Positions 33,708-42,215 of a stretch of DNA of 64,000 nucleotides are shown one piece after another; position 1 is the stretch's first letter, and each line of letters starts with the position of its first letter. A program made the translations under genes and the position numbers. The notes under the pieces were generated by a model. It had not been told where the DNA came from and made no database searches. It saw only the letters and a program-made list of their open reading frames with translations. The stretch is from Geomesophilobacter sediminis (GTDB lineage Bacteria > Desulfobacterota > Desulfuromonadia > Geobacterales > Geobacteraceae): contig NZ_JAEMHM010000002.1 in assembly GCF_016458275.1 (NCBI RefSeq), forward strand, positions 64,001 to 128,000, given 5' to 3'.

Positions 33708-33745
33708 GACAATGAAACAATGAAGCAATGAGACAATGAGACAAT
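33708..33745. repeat. Octamer tandem repeat ACAATGAG
   Basis: About four copies of an 8-base unit (ACAATGAA, GCAATGAG, ACAATGAG) starting at the AKR stop codon. It is the reverse complement of the array at 27625-27657. Confidence 0.75.
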
Positions 33746-33785
33746 CGGTTCGGTCTTGTTGAGGATCTTTACTAGAGTGCTTTTA

Positions 33786-33843
33786 CTGTGGGAGCGCCCT
33801 TCCGGGCGCGATTAAAGAAATCGCGTCGGAAGGACGCTCTTGC
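33786..33843. repeat. Inverted REP pair, GC-type
   Basis: CTGTGGGAGCGCCCTTCCGG... at 33786-33812 faces a related inverted arm ATCGCGTCGGAAGGACGC at 33820-33843. Confidence 0.7.
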
Positions 33844-33870
33844 TTTTTGATAGGAAAACAGGAGGCAGGA

Positions 33871-34089
33871 ATGGCTGTTGAGCCGGGCAGGTATCGTCAT
33901 TACAAGGGGAATTACTACGAGGTCATTGGGACGGCGCGCCATAGCGAGACCGATGAGCGCCTGGTGGTGTATCGTCCTTTGTATGGCGAAGGTGGACTGT
34001 GGGTGCGTCCCGAGGCGATGTTCGAGGAGACGGTCGTCGTGGAAGGAAAGGAAGTGCCCCGCTTCGCCCGCTGCGAAGCGTCGGAATAG
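33871..34089 (+). CDS. DUF1653 protein
   Basis: A 72-residue protein of the DUF1653 family, recognisable from GRYRHYKGNYYEVIGTARHSET, VVYRPLYG and LWVRPEAMFEETV. The function of the family is unknown. The ATG at 33871 follows AGGAGGCAGGA; an upstream in-frame start at 33847 has no ribosome site. Confidence 0.88.
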   Translation: MAVEPGRYRHYKGNYYEVIGTARHSETDERLVVYRPLYGEGGLWVRPEAMFEETVVVEGKEVPRFARCEASE

Positions 34090-34217
34090 AACGCCAACTA
34101 AAGCCAACCAAAGCCAACCGCAGAGGTCGCTGAGGCACGCCGAGGGACAAACCCTTATTGGGGGGAATCGGTGAGCTTTCTTCCAGACACCAGCCCCCCG
34201 ACCCCAGCCCCCGCCTT

Positions 34218-34721
34218 TCAATACACAAACGGAATCAGCCTGCGCACCCGTTTTCGGTATTCCTCGTACCCCGGGTACTGCTCCACCAGCCAACGTTCCT
34301 CCCGCCGCGATTTGATGTCCAGGAAAACGAAGATAACGGTCGCATATCCAATCGTCAGCCAACTCATCGCGAGCACACTCCAGCCGTAAGCCATGCAGAT
34401 CACCCCGGTATAGATCGGATGCCGCACCAAACCGTAAGGACCGGTTTCGACCAGCTTCCCGCTTTCCTTGGGGCGGGGGAGGGGGGTAAGATTCCTCCCC
34501 AGGCGCAATGCAGCGGAAATCCCGAAGGTGAGTCCGACGCCGATCAGGAGCCCCGCAACGACGAGCGACGCGGCTTTCCACCGCTCGGACCAAAGCGGGA
34601 TCGACGCCGTTTCCCGCGGGGCAAAGAAAAGCAACAGGAGCAGCAGGAACTGCATCGCGACGTACCACTCACCGCGCTTGCCTTGCCACCATTTCGTTTT
34701 TTCCGTCGGCAGAAACGTCAC
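34218..34721 (-). CDS. Isoprenylcysteine/phospholipid methyltransferase-like membrane protein
   Basis: A 167-residue membrane protein of the ICMT/PEMT superfamily. The SAM-binding signature GPYGLVRHPIYTG is followed by E/Y-rich C-terminal EEYRKRVRRLIPFVY, as in these enzymes, with several membrane segments. Bacterial members methylate lipids or unknown acceptors; the substrate cannot be assigned. Its start overlaps the AlkD-like stop by 4 bases, so the two are co-translated. Confidence 0.85.
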   Translation of the reverse strand: MTFLPTEKTKWWQGKRGEWYVAMQFLLLLLLFFAPRETASIPLWSERWKAASLVVAGLLIGVGLTFGISAALRLGRNLTPLPRPKESGKLVETGPYGLVRHPIYTGVICMAYGWSVLAMSWLTIGYATVIFVFLDIKSRREERWLVEQYPGYEEYRKRVRRLIPFVY

Positions 34722-35440
34722 AAATTCCCCTTCAGGTATCCCTGACGCAACGGCTCCGGGAAGCGCTCAATGGCATAGCGGAGCATGGTGCGCGGCATCG
34801 ACCGGTAGTGTTGACGGAGAAAGCTCTCTTCGGTTGACCGGTCCCGTTTGCCGATCTCGCGCAGCATCCATCCCACCGCTTTGTGGATCAGGTCCTCCCG
34901 GTCGTGGAGCAGTGTCTCGGCCAGTCGCAGCGTTTCCCCGAATTCCCCGCGCTTGATGTAATGGAAGCTCGCCATGATCGCGATCCGGCGTTCCCAGATC
35001 AGCTTCGACTGGACAAACTCGTGCAGCGGTGCCCGCGAGCGCTCCCTCAGGTGAGCCCCCACGACATGCTCGGCGGAGCAGTCGACCAGATCCCAGTTGT
35101 TGATCCGGGACGTGTTGGCGCAGTAGCCGCGATAGATCTCCTCGCGCAACTCGGGGGTGCCACGCTGGAAACCGTCGACCAGCAGAAGCAGTCCCAGGAA
35201 TCGTGCCTCGTGGAGGGGCGATTGGAGCAACTGGAGTCGTTCGACAAGCGGCAGGGGGCGAAACTCCGGAATCAGACGCCGACACTGGGGGACCTTGAGT
35301 CCGAGAAATACGTCTCCTTCCCCGTATTCCCCCGACCCGGTCTTGAAATATCGCTGCATGATTTTCGCCTGTTCCGGGGCGGCGAGTTCTTGCAGCCGTT
35401 TGACTACCGTTTCAGCGTTCATCGACCATCCATTATTCAT
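34718..35440 (-). CDS. DNA alkylation repair protein (AlkD-like)
   Basis: A 240-residue all-helical protein of the AlkD HEAT-like glycosylase family. Recognisable segments are YFKTGSGEYGEGDVFLGLKVP, NNWDLVDCSAEHVVGAHL (the catalytic Trp/Asp region) and IHKAVGWMLREIGKRD. AlkD removes bulky or charged alkylated bases. Two starts are possible: 35440 (AGGG 10 bases upstream) and 35422; the first is used here. It overlaps the methyltransferase gene downstream. Confidence 0.88.
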   Translation of the reverse strand: MNNGWSMNAETVVKRLQELAAPEQAKIMQRYFKTGSGEYGEGDVFLGLKVPQCRRLIPEFRPLPLVERLQLLQSPLHEARFLGLLLLVDGFQRGTPELREEIYRGYCANTSRINNWDLVDCSAEHVVGAHLRERSRAPLHEFVQSKLIWERRIAIMASFHYIKRGEFGETLRLAETLLHDREDLIHKAVGWMLREIGKRDRSTEESFLRQHYRSMPRTMLRYAIERFPEPLRQGYLKGNL

Positions 35441-35604
35441 TCATTTTCAACCCTGCGGAATCTATCATATATGGGCGCCGCATTGAAAGAAAAGCATTGG
35501 AAAAGGCCGGGAGATAACTATTTCCTTCAAGGTTTTCCACTACCTACCGATACATGAAGAAAGCCCTACGTAACATAATCGAAGAATTAAAAGAGGAGAG
35601 CACC

Positions 35605-36729
35605 ATGGGCCTTTTCGGCGGCGGACCCACCAGACAGGAACTCGACGAAAAAAATGCAGAGATCGCAAAGCTCGTGCAGATGCTCGACAACGTCGACAAC
35701 ATCGTGATGCTTTGCGACACCACTCATGACAACAAGATCTTCTACATGAATCGGCGTGCGAAGGAGCTTTTCAGCCAGCATCGCTCCCAGCTCAATGCCG
35801 GCCTGGCCGGCGCCGACGTGGCGCGTGCCTCCGGTGAGTCGATCCACCAGTTTCATAAGGATCCGGCCCGGATTCGTCGCATCTTCGGCAATCCCCGCAG
35901 CGATCTGCCCCACACCGCCGAAATTCCCATCGGGAGCGTTACCCTGCGGACCACGGCTTACCCGATCTGGAGCAGTACCGACAGTTCCAAGGTCCTTTGC
36001 TACATGGCTTGTTGGAGCGACATCAGCGCCGAAAAAGCAGTCGACGAGCACCAGCGCCGCGAACTTGCCCGCAAGGAATATCTCGAGAACCGGGTCACCC
36101 AGATTGCGACCGCCATGGAAGAAATGAGCATGACGGTCAACGAAGTGGCGCGCAACACGGTGAACGCCTCCGATGCCGCGACGCAGGTTGCCTCCAATGC
36201 CCGCGAAGGGCAGCAGGTGGTGAACCAGGCGGTGCACGAGATGCGGAAAGTTGCCGAGATCGTGCGCAGCTCCGCCGGTATCGTGGGGAGTCTCGGGACC
36301 AAGTCCGAGAAGATCGGTGAGTTCGTGAGCGTCATCAACGACATTGCCGATCAGACCAACCTCCTGGCCCTCAATGCTGCCATCGAAGCGGCCCGGGCCG
36401 GCGAGCAGGGACGAGGCTTCGCCGTCGTCGCCGATGAGGTTCGGCGGCTTGCCGACCGCACCGTCCAGTCCACCAAGGAAATCCGCACCATGGTCGATGA
36501 GATCCTGAAGGAGACCGCCTTGGCGGTTGATGCCATCGAGCGCGGCAAAACCGAGGCGGAGGTGAGCGAACAGTTGTCCAACCAGGTCGATGAGTCTCTC
36601 ACCCACATCGTCTCCTCCATCGAGGAGATCGAACACCTCATTTCGCAGATCGCCACGGCCTCCGAAGAACAGGCGGCGACCTCCACGACCATTGCCGGCA
36701 ACCTGGAAGAGATCATCCGGGGCGAGTAG
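35605..36729 (+). CDS. Soluble PAS-containing methyl-accepting chemotaxis protein
   Basis: A 374-residue cytoplasmic receptor with no membrane segment. A PAS-like sensor (about 15-155; [20 protein letters not shown]) precedes the signalling domain, whose hairpin tip is [46 protein letters not shown]. The C-terminus ends [16 protein letters not shown] without a CheR-binding pentapeptide. It should feed CheA/CheW and could sense an internal redox or metabolic signal through PAS. The start at 35605 follows GAGGAG; a start at 35554 has no comparable site. Confidence 0.9.
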   Translation: MGLFGGGPTRQELDEKNAEIAKLVQMLDNVDNIVMLCDTTHDNKIFYMNRRAKELFSQHRSQLNAGLAGADVARASGESIHQFHKDPARIRRIFGNPRSDLPHTAEIPIGSVTLRTTAYPIWSSTDSSKVLCYMACWSDISAEKAVDEHQRRELARKEYLENRVTQIATAMEEMSMTVNEVARNTVNASDAATQVASNAREGQQVVNQAVHEMRKVAEIVRSSAGIVGSLGTKSEKIGEFVSVINDIADQTNLLALNAAIEAARAGEQGRGFAVVADEVRRLADRTVQSTKEIRTMVDEILKETALAVDAIERGKTEAEVSEQLSNQVDESLTHIVSSIEEIEHLISQIATASEEQAATSTTIAGNLEEIIRGE

Positions 36730-36760
36730 TACCGCGCCGCGTTGATCGGTGATCGTTACC

Positions 36761-36806
36761 AAAAAAGAAGGCCCCCTTTTCCCAGCGGAAGAGGGGGCCT
36801 TCTTTT
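36761..36806. terminator. Bidirectional terminator between the chemotaxis receptor and the SDR gene
   Basis: AAAGAAGGCCCCCTTTT / AAGAGGGGGCCTTCTTTT hairpin with A- and T-runs on both sides, serving the two convergent genes. Confidence 0.88.
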
Positions 36807-36837
36807 GTGCTGCTGCAAGGGCCGGAAGCCCGCTCAG

Positions 36838-37440
36838 TTATTCGAAGTCCCGCGCGTACAGGATCTTGCCGCTCAGCTCGCGCTCGATGCAGGCCTGGTA
36901 GGCAAGGGCCACCTTGTCCGCCGGCATCCCCTGGGAGCTTTCCTTCCCCATGGCAATGAGCGTTTCCTTCACCCAGGGCGGGCTTACCGCATTGAGGCGA
37001 ACGCCGCGCTCCATCTCCATCGCTGCTGCCCGAACGAATCCCTCGATGCCGGCGTTGATCATGCTGATCGAGACGCTCCCCGGCATCGGGTGCTGCGCCA
37101 GAATGCCGCTGGTAAGGACGATGGAGCCGTAATCGTTGACGTAGCGCGTGCCGAGGCGCACCAGGTTGACCTGTCCCATCAGCTTGTTGGAAAGCCCCAG
37201 CTGGAAGTCGGCATCGCTCAACTCGACCATCGGACCGAATTTGGCGAGCCCCGCCGCACAGACCAGCGTATCGAACGTCCCCACGTCGTTGAAGAGCTGC
37301 TCGATCGACTCCTTCCGGGCGATGTCCACCTGGAAGTCACCGCTTTTGTTGCCGACCTTCACCACGGTGTGGTCCTGGGAGAGCAAATTCACCACAGCTG
37401 TCCCAATGGTACCGGTCGCTCCGATGACGATGATCCGCAT
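36838..37440 (-). CDS. Short-chain dehydrogenase/reductase-like protein, catalytic Tyr/Lys missing
   Basis: A 200-residue Rossmann-fold protein with an N-terminal dinucleotide motif (MRIIVIGATGTIG) and SDR features CAAGLAKFGP and IVLTSG. Where SDRs have YxxxK (usually Y-S-A-S-K), this protein has ISMIN, so both the catalytic Tyr and Lys are absent. It may bind NAD(P) without redox activity, or use another mechanism. Ribosome site AAGGAGG precedes the ATG. Function unknown. Confidence 0.82.
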   Translation of the reverse strand: MRIIVIGATGTIGTAVVNLLSQDHTVVKVGNKSGDFQVDIARKESIEQLFNDVGTFDTLVCAAGLAKFGPMVELSDADFQLGLSNKLMGQVNLVRLGTRYVNDYGSIVLTSGILAQHPMPGSVSISMINAGIEGFVRAAAMEMERGVRLNAVSPPWVKETLIAMGKESSQGMPADKVALAYQACIERELSGKILYARDFE

Positions 37441-37493
37441 AAGCGCTACCTCCTTAAGAATTTGAAAGCTTTCCTATCATACCAGAAAGGGTC

Positions 37494-40421
37494 TCAGAGA
37501 TTGGCGTAGATGGTCAAATAAATGGTGTTTTCGCCGCCACTGCCAAAGCCGTGGGCGACACCCAGTGCCGGAGTGATCGTGAGCCAGTAGCCGATGGATA
37601 CGTCCAGGCGCAGTTCCCCCCCGGCCCCCACCAGCGTGCGGTCACCGAGGTTGGTGATGTGGTCGTCCCACACGTGTGCGGCATCGACGAACACGGCGGT
37701 ATGGAACTTCTCCAAGAATAACGGAGCGGTGCCGGGGCCGCTCATCAGGTTGCTCACCGGCAGACGATACTCGAGGGTGCCCTTGGCAAGGTACCGTCCC
37801 AAGGCGGAGCGGTCGGCGTAGCCGCGCACGGAATAGGGATTGAGATCGGACGGGACCCCGCCCACCGTCAGGGCCTGCTGGGGGGTGAGATCACCCTTTG
37901 CGGCGGCGCCGGCCAGATTCACATACAGGACGTGGTGCTTGAGCGCCGGGGAAGGCATCCTCAGAAATTCGCTGTAGGAGGCGCTGTACTCGGTGGAGTT
38001 GACGTCGCTTCCCAAGCCGCGCTGATAGCGGCGGACCTGCGCCGATACCAGGCGCCCCTCCTCGGAGCTGATCGAGTAGGGATACCGGAGGTTGCTCGCG
38101 TAGTCTACTCCGGCGTAGAAGCTGTCCCGCCTGCCCTGAAAGACATCTATTCCCCGAAACCGACCGTTAGGATCAAGCGAGCTCAGTGCCCGCTGGTCCT
38201 GCAGCCAATACCCGCCCTTCACCCGGTAGTTGGATTCGATGAAGTTCACCGGCACCGACACCTCGGCTTTGAACGCCCGGTTCAGTTCATAGTAATCGCC
38301 ACCGCGCTGGAGCAGGTCGCCGTAGAGGAACGGCTGTGCGTATCCCTGGAGCAGGATCGTGGGATAGAAATAGTTGTTCAGATAGGTCAGGTCGTAGTAC
38401 GCCCGGTTGCGCCCGGTACTGTAGTCTGCGCTGAGAAGAAACGTGTTGTAGCCCAGGACGTCCTGCCCGGCGGTGAAAATCCCCAAAGGCGGCATGTCGC
38501 TGCCGTCAAAGGTCATGTGGGGGAGCCAGAAATGTGGGTAGAGCGTCTTCCAGGGGGAATACGGCTTTGCTTCCGGCGTCTGCGGCGGGACCGGCTCCGG
38601 TGTCCCCGGCGGCAGGGCCTGGTTGAGCTGGCGCGGCGGCGGCAGGGTCGGGCCGCGCTGTTCGGACCACTTGCCGCGGTCGAGGTCGGTCGAGACAATG
38701 CTGTAGCCACGGGAGGTGTAGCTGGCGAGCAGGATGCTCTTGCCGTCCGGGGCCACCTCCGGGTGCAGCGCTCCCCCCAGCAGGTGAGTTACCTGGTAGC
38801 TCTTCTTTTCCTTCAGGTCGTAGGCAAAGAGGTTGAAGACGCCGGTCTCGTCCGAGACGTAGATGAGGGCGCCGCCGTCGCGGGTCCAGACCGGAAAGGC
38901 GACGTTGTGGTCGAGGGTGAGGGCGGCGCGGTCGGTGCCCGAGACGACGTTGTAGAGGTGGATTCCGGTATGCCCGGCATTGTCGGTGACCGTGTAGGCG
39001 ATGGAACGGCCATCGGGAGACCAGCGCGGTGCCGAGACCCGCTGCATCTGTAAGTCGGTCGCCTGCCGCGGTGTCACCCGCGAGTATGCCGTCACGTCCG
39101 CCCGATCCAGGAGCACCAGGTTCTGGCTGCCGCGGTTACTGACTACGGCCGCGAAGGTCGTGCCGTCCGGGGAAAGGTCGACGTCATGCAGCCGCAGGCC
39201 CTTGGTCAGCCGCGAGGTGCTCTTGGTATTGAGATCGAAGGCGTAGAGGTCCTGGAAGATGTCGAAGCCGTTGGTGACTTCGGCCTGGCTGAAGTAGATG
39301 GTGTTCCCGTCCGGCGCCCAGGTCAGGCTCCCCCGATCGGACTGCACCCGGCGGAACTCCATGACGCGGTTACCCTGCCGGTCCGCGATCACTACCGTAG
39401 GGTGATCGTGCGGATCGTTGCGGTTGAAGGCGATGCGGCTGCCGTCCGGCGAGACGCGCGGGAAGGTCAGGTTCTCCCCTTCGTTGGACACCAGGCGCAG
39501 CGGCGTGTACGGGGCGCGGGACAAGAGAACGATGCGGGCGTCCTGTTCCCGGAACATCTGTTGCACCATGTCGCGGTAGAGCTGGGCGAAGTCCTTCCCG
39601 TTGGTCAGGCGTTCGGGAGGCGCGTTGATGAAGTAGGGAAAGCGTCCGGCCTGCTCCAGGCTCAGGGTGCCCAGCGCCTCTTTGCCATAGGTATCGGCAA
39701 TGTACTGCTGAAGCCGGTAGCCATAGACGTACGGGAGGTTGCCGTCGGGCCAGTCGGGGAGCTCGCCGTTGATGCGGTCGATGCTGGGAATGTTGTTCTC
39801 GGCGACCGCCATGCGGTAGATCATGTCGAAATCGCTCGCCCGGCCCCGGCCGGCGCCGGTGAATTCCGTTTCCGCCCAGGTCGCCATCCCCTCGTGCCAC
39901 CAACGGGGATTGAAGGTGTTGGGGGGCGCGGTGACGAAGAACAGCAGTTCGGAGAGCGGGTCGATGCTGGGCAGCGGCTTTCCGAAGATGGAGCGGGTGA
40001 CCTTCGAATAGCCGCGGGCGGCGTCGGCGGTGAGCACATGTGCGTACTCATGGGTGATCAGGACCTTCAGCCAGTCGTCGTACTCACCGATACTGGAGAC
40101 CAGCGACGGTGGGACGACCTGGAGGATGATCATGTTGTACGGGATGGTGATGGTCATGCCGTTTTCGAAGTCGGTATCGTCGATCAGGACAACCTGTGTC
40201 TTCTCCTGCGGCTCCCATTTGAATTCCCGCACCATCTTGGGATGGATCCCCTCGGCGGTAGCCGCCACCTTGCGCGCCGCCGGCTCCAGCCCCTGGTGGA
40301 AATGGATCGAGAAATGCGACGTCTCGATGGTGGAGAACTTGAAAGAGGTATCCATGACAGCGGCAAAGGAAAGGGATGCAGCGGACAGGACGAGCAGGAT
40401 GGCGAGAACTACAGATTTCAT
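37494..40421 (-). CDS. Metalloprotease / TolB-like propeller / Omp85-like barrel fusion protein
   Basis: A 975-residue exported protein. Residues 1-20 form a signal peptide. An N-terminal peptidase-MA-like domain has the zincin motif HEYAH (H124, E125, H128) and downstream NPRWWHEGMATWAE with a likely Glu ligand. The middle (about 340-610) has WD40/TolB-type repeats such as RVSPDGSRIAFN, WAPDGNTIYFS, LSPDGTTFAAV, WSPDGRSIAYT and VAPDGKSILLA. The last ~280 residues are a beta-barrel ending in aromatic strands (ENTIYLTIYANL). They contain PYSVRGYADRSALG, which resembles the Omp85 (V/L)RG(F/Y) motif. The ATG at 40421 follows GAGGG; upstream in-frame starts lack a signal peptide. It is predicted to sit in the outer membrane with the protease in the periplasm or outside; substrate unknown. 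Confidence 0.8.
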   Translation of the reverse strand: MKSVVLAILLVLSAASLSFAAVMDTSFKFSTIETSHFSIHFHQGLEPAARKVAATAEGIHPKMVREFKWEPQEKTQVVLIDDTDFENGMTITIPYNMIILQVVPPSLVSSIGEYDDWLKVLITHEYAHVLTADAARGYSKVTRSIFGKPLPSIDPLSELLFFVTAPPNTFNPRWWHEGMATWAETEFTGAGRGRASDFDMIYRMAVAENNIPSIDRINGELPDWPDGNLPYVYGYRLQQYIADTYGKEALGTLSLEQAGRFPYFINAPPERLTNGKDFAQLYRDMVQQMFREQDARIVLLSRAPYTPLRLVSNEGENLTFPRVSPDGSRIAFNRNDPHDHPTVVIADRQGNRVMEFRRVQSDRGSLTWAPDGNTIYFSQAEVTNGFDIFQDLYAFDLNTKSTSRLTKGLRLHDVDLSPDGTTFAAVVSNRGSQNLVLLDRADVTAYSRVTPRQATDLQMQRVSAPRWSPDGRSIAYTVTDNAGHTGIHLYNVVSGTDRAALTLDHNVAFPVWTRDGGALIYVSDETGVFNLFAYDLKEKKSYQVTHLLGGALHPEVAPDGKSILLASYTSRGYSIVSTDLDRGKWSEQRGPTLPPPRQLNQALPPGTPEPVPPQTPEAKPYSPWKTLYPHFWLPHMTFDGSDMPPLGIFTAGQDVLGYNTFLLSADYSTGRNRAYYDLTYLNNYFYPTILLQGYAQPFLYGDLLQRGGDYYELNRAFKAEVSVPVNFIESNYRVKGGYWLQDQRALSSLDPNGRFRGIDVFQGRRDSFYAGVDYASNLRYPYSISSEEGRLVSAQVRRYQRGLGSDVNSTEYSASYSEFLRMPSPALKHHVLYVNLAGAAAKGDLTPQQALTVGGVPSDLNPYSVRGYADRSALGRYLAKGTLEYRLPVSNLMSGPGTAPLFLEKFHTAVFVDAAHVWDDHITNLGDRTLVGAGGELRLDVSIGYWLTITPALGVAHGFGSGGENTIYLTIYANL

Positions 40422-40490
40422 GATGCCCTCAAATGCAATGCAGTGTGACAATAGTTGTTGAAATAGTGAAACTATTAGGACAGCAGGCTC

Positions 40491-40550
40491 CCACTCCTTC
40501 AAGGGGCGCGTGCAAGAGCACGGCTTGCGACGGGCGGGGGGAGGATGAGG
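40491..40550. repeat. Dispersed repeat, inverted copy of the element at 22958-23015
   Basis: Contains GTGCAAGAGCACGGCTTGCG and the flanking CTCCTTCAAGGGG, matching the reverse complement of the mlaE-mlaD gap repeat with few changes. Confidence 0.75.
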
Positions 40551-40681
40551 TTCGTCAATTAACGACAAGCTCAGTGTCTGTTTCCGTGCGTCGCTCACTG
40601 ACAAAGTGCACAGCATTAAAACATTAATATCAGGGGAAGGCAAGGGGGGAAGGGGGGGGCGAAATGGAGGGAATCTGAAGG

Positions 40682-40951
40682 TCAATAGTGATAGCGGGCT
40701 TGAAGGAAATCGATTTTATCGTCACAAACTATGTACACGATTCGATGCTCTTGCGTTAAGCGCCGTGACCATGCTCCAGAAAGGAGATTTTTCAGGGGTT
40801 CTGGCTTCCCGATGCCAGAAAATGGGTCTTTGATGATCGCTTCTATGAGTTCGAAAGCACGAAGTGCTGTTCTCCGGTCCGTCTTCACCCAATACTGGAG
40901 ATCTTCACGGAACTCAGAATGGAAAACAGCCTCTCGCCGCTTAGCCTTCAA
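40682..40951 (-). CDS. yoeB: YoeB-type toxin (Txe/YoeB family)
   Basis: An 89-residue RelE-superfamily mRNA interferase. The sequence FHSEFREDLQYWVKTD, DPFSGIGKPEPLKNLLSGAWSRRLTQEHRIVYIV and the C-terminal ARYHY, with catalytic His and Tyr, match YoeB, which cleaves mRNA in the ribosome A-site. It overlaps the antitoxin gene by 11 bases and follows it, the standard order. Confidence 0.93.
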   Translation of the reverse strand: MKAKRREAVFHSEFREDLQYWVKTDRRTALRAFELIEAIIKDPFSGIGKPEPLKNLLSGAWSRRLTQEHRIVYIVCDDKIDFLQARYHY

Positions 40952-41219
40952 GGCCTAAATCCTTTTTGAGTGTTTCCACGGAAGTTGGCTCTCCTTCTCC
41001 ATTTACCGCTCGTTGCAGTGCAGTCAGGAGTCGCTGAGCATTTTTCGGCGATCGAAGCAGATGCGCCGTTTCCATTAGTCCCTCTAGTTCATCAGCTGAA
41101 ATTAGTGCTACCCGGTCTCCGTTGCGACGACCGATGATCACGATCTCCCTGTTCTTGGTTACTTCGTCGCATAGCCCGGCAAAATTTGCCCTGGCATTGC
41201 TATAGGTCGTTTTTAACAT
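40941..41219 (-). CDS. yefM: YefM-type antitoxin (Phd/YefM family)
   Basis: A 92-residue protein of the Phd/YefM fold (MLKTTYSNARANFAGLCDEV, VALISADELEGLMET). It binds and neutralises YoeB through its C-terminus and represses the operon through its N-terminus. The ATG at 41219 follows CCGGAGG, with the operator palindrome just upstream. A longer in-frame extension upstream is rejected for lack of a ribosome site and because the family length is ~85-92. Confidence 0.92.
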   Translation of the reverse strand: MLKTTYSNARANFAGLCDEVTKNREIVIIGRRNGDRVALISADELEGLMETAHLLRSPKNAQRLLTALQRAVNGEGEPTSVETLKKDLGLEG

Positions 41220-41238
41220 GAGCGAACCTCCGGAAAGT

Positions 41239-41257
41239 TGTACAGTAACACTGTACA
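41239..41257 (-). promoter_or_regulatory. YefM-YoeB operator palindrome
   Basis: Perfect palindrome TGTACAGT-AAC-ACTGTACA, 20 bases before the yefM start. E. coli YefM binds palindromes with TGTACA cores, so autoregulation is strongly suggested. Confidence 0.8.
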
Positions 41258-41387
41258 TGATGGGGGGTGCGTCATCAACGGAAATGTGAACCGGGATGCC
41301 CTTTCCCAACGCCTGACCTTTTTGGACATTCCCGCCATCATGCGCTACGATGAGCCAGTCATAGACCGAAGGTAAGGAGAAACTGCC

Positions 41388-41909
41388 ATGGCTATCATCC
41401 GACAGATTGCCCAACTGGGACGGCCGGTGCTGCGCAAGGTGGCCGAGCCGGTAGCCGATCCGACCGCTCCCGAAATCGCCACCCTCGTTGCCGACATGCT
41501 GGCGACCTGCGAGGACGCCAACGGGGTCGGCATCGCGGCGCCGCAGGTCCACGAGTCGCTCGCGCTTTTCATCATCTGCCCGCGCCCCAACGTTCGCTAT
41601 CCGGAGGCCCAGACCATCGAGCCGATCGTGATGATGAACCCGGAGATTGTCTGGAAATCGGACGAGATGGAAAGTGGGTGGGAAGGGTGCCTCAGCGTGC
41701 CCGGTATCCGCGGCATCGTTCCCCGCCACCTCGCCCTGCGGGTCCGCTTCACCGGGCTGGACGGCGTGCGCCAGGAAGCAGAGCTGTCCGGATTCATCGC
41801 GCGGATTTTCCAGCACGAATACGACCACATCCGGGGGATGCTCTACATCGACCGGGCCGACCCCCGCGAACTCGCCACCGAGAAGGAGTACCTGAACCTG
41901 CTCAGTTGA
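41388..41909 (+). CDS. def: Peptide deformylase
   Basis: Removes the N-formyl group from nascent proteins. The 173-residue protein has all three family motifs: GVGIAAPQ, EGCLSVP (Cys metal ligand) and QHEYDHIRG (HExxH metal site). A few residues of the second motif region differ (SVPGIRGIVPRH). Ribosome site AAGGAG precedes the ATG. It is divergent from yefM. A further def gene next to fmt elsewhere in the genome would be normal, so redundancy is possible. Confidence 0.95.
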   Translation: MAIIRQIAQLGRPVLRKVAEPVADPTAPEIATLVADMLATCEDANGVGIAAPQVHESLALFIICPRPNVRYPEAQTIEPIVMMNPEIVWKSDEMESGWEGCLSVPGIRGIVPRHLALRVRFTGLDGVRQEAELSGFIARIFQHEYDHIRGMLYIDRADPRELATEKEYLNLLS

Positions 41910-41913
41910 GTTC

Positions 41914-42098
41914 GTAGGTCGTGTTGAGGAACGAAACGCGACTGTACTCTCGGGTCCACCTTGGGAACGCAATTGCCGTCAAAGCTCCAGCTTCGTATGC
42001 TTCACGAAGCTGGAGCTTCGCATTTAAGGACGGTCCCTAGCTGGAGCTTGGGAACGAGGAATGTGGAGCGTCGCGTTTCGTACCTCAACGCGACCTAC
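41914..42098. repeat. MITE-like element with 29-bp inverted ends
   Basis: The ends, GTAGGTCGTGTTGAGG... at 41914-41942 and the complementary GTCGCGTTTCGTACCTCAAC... at 42070-42098, match with two mismatches in 29 bases. Inside is a perfect 14-bp hairpin (AAGCTCCAGCTTCG / CGAAGCTGGAGCTT, 41982-42018). No coding sequence. Similar GTTGAGG-type terminal inverted repeats are common dispersed elements in bacteria. The rest of the gap to 42215 holds a CCCTCCCCTTGAAGGGGAGGG repeat. Confidence 0.75.
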
Positions 42099-42215
42099 AT
42101 GCTTCAAACAGGAAGACCCCATCCTCACCCTGTCCCTCCCCTTGAAGGGGAGGGAACCTGCGATCAACCTTCTTCCGTTTCCAACTCCGCCTCGGGAACC
42201 ACGGACGCTCACCGG

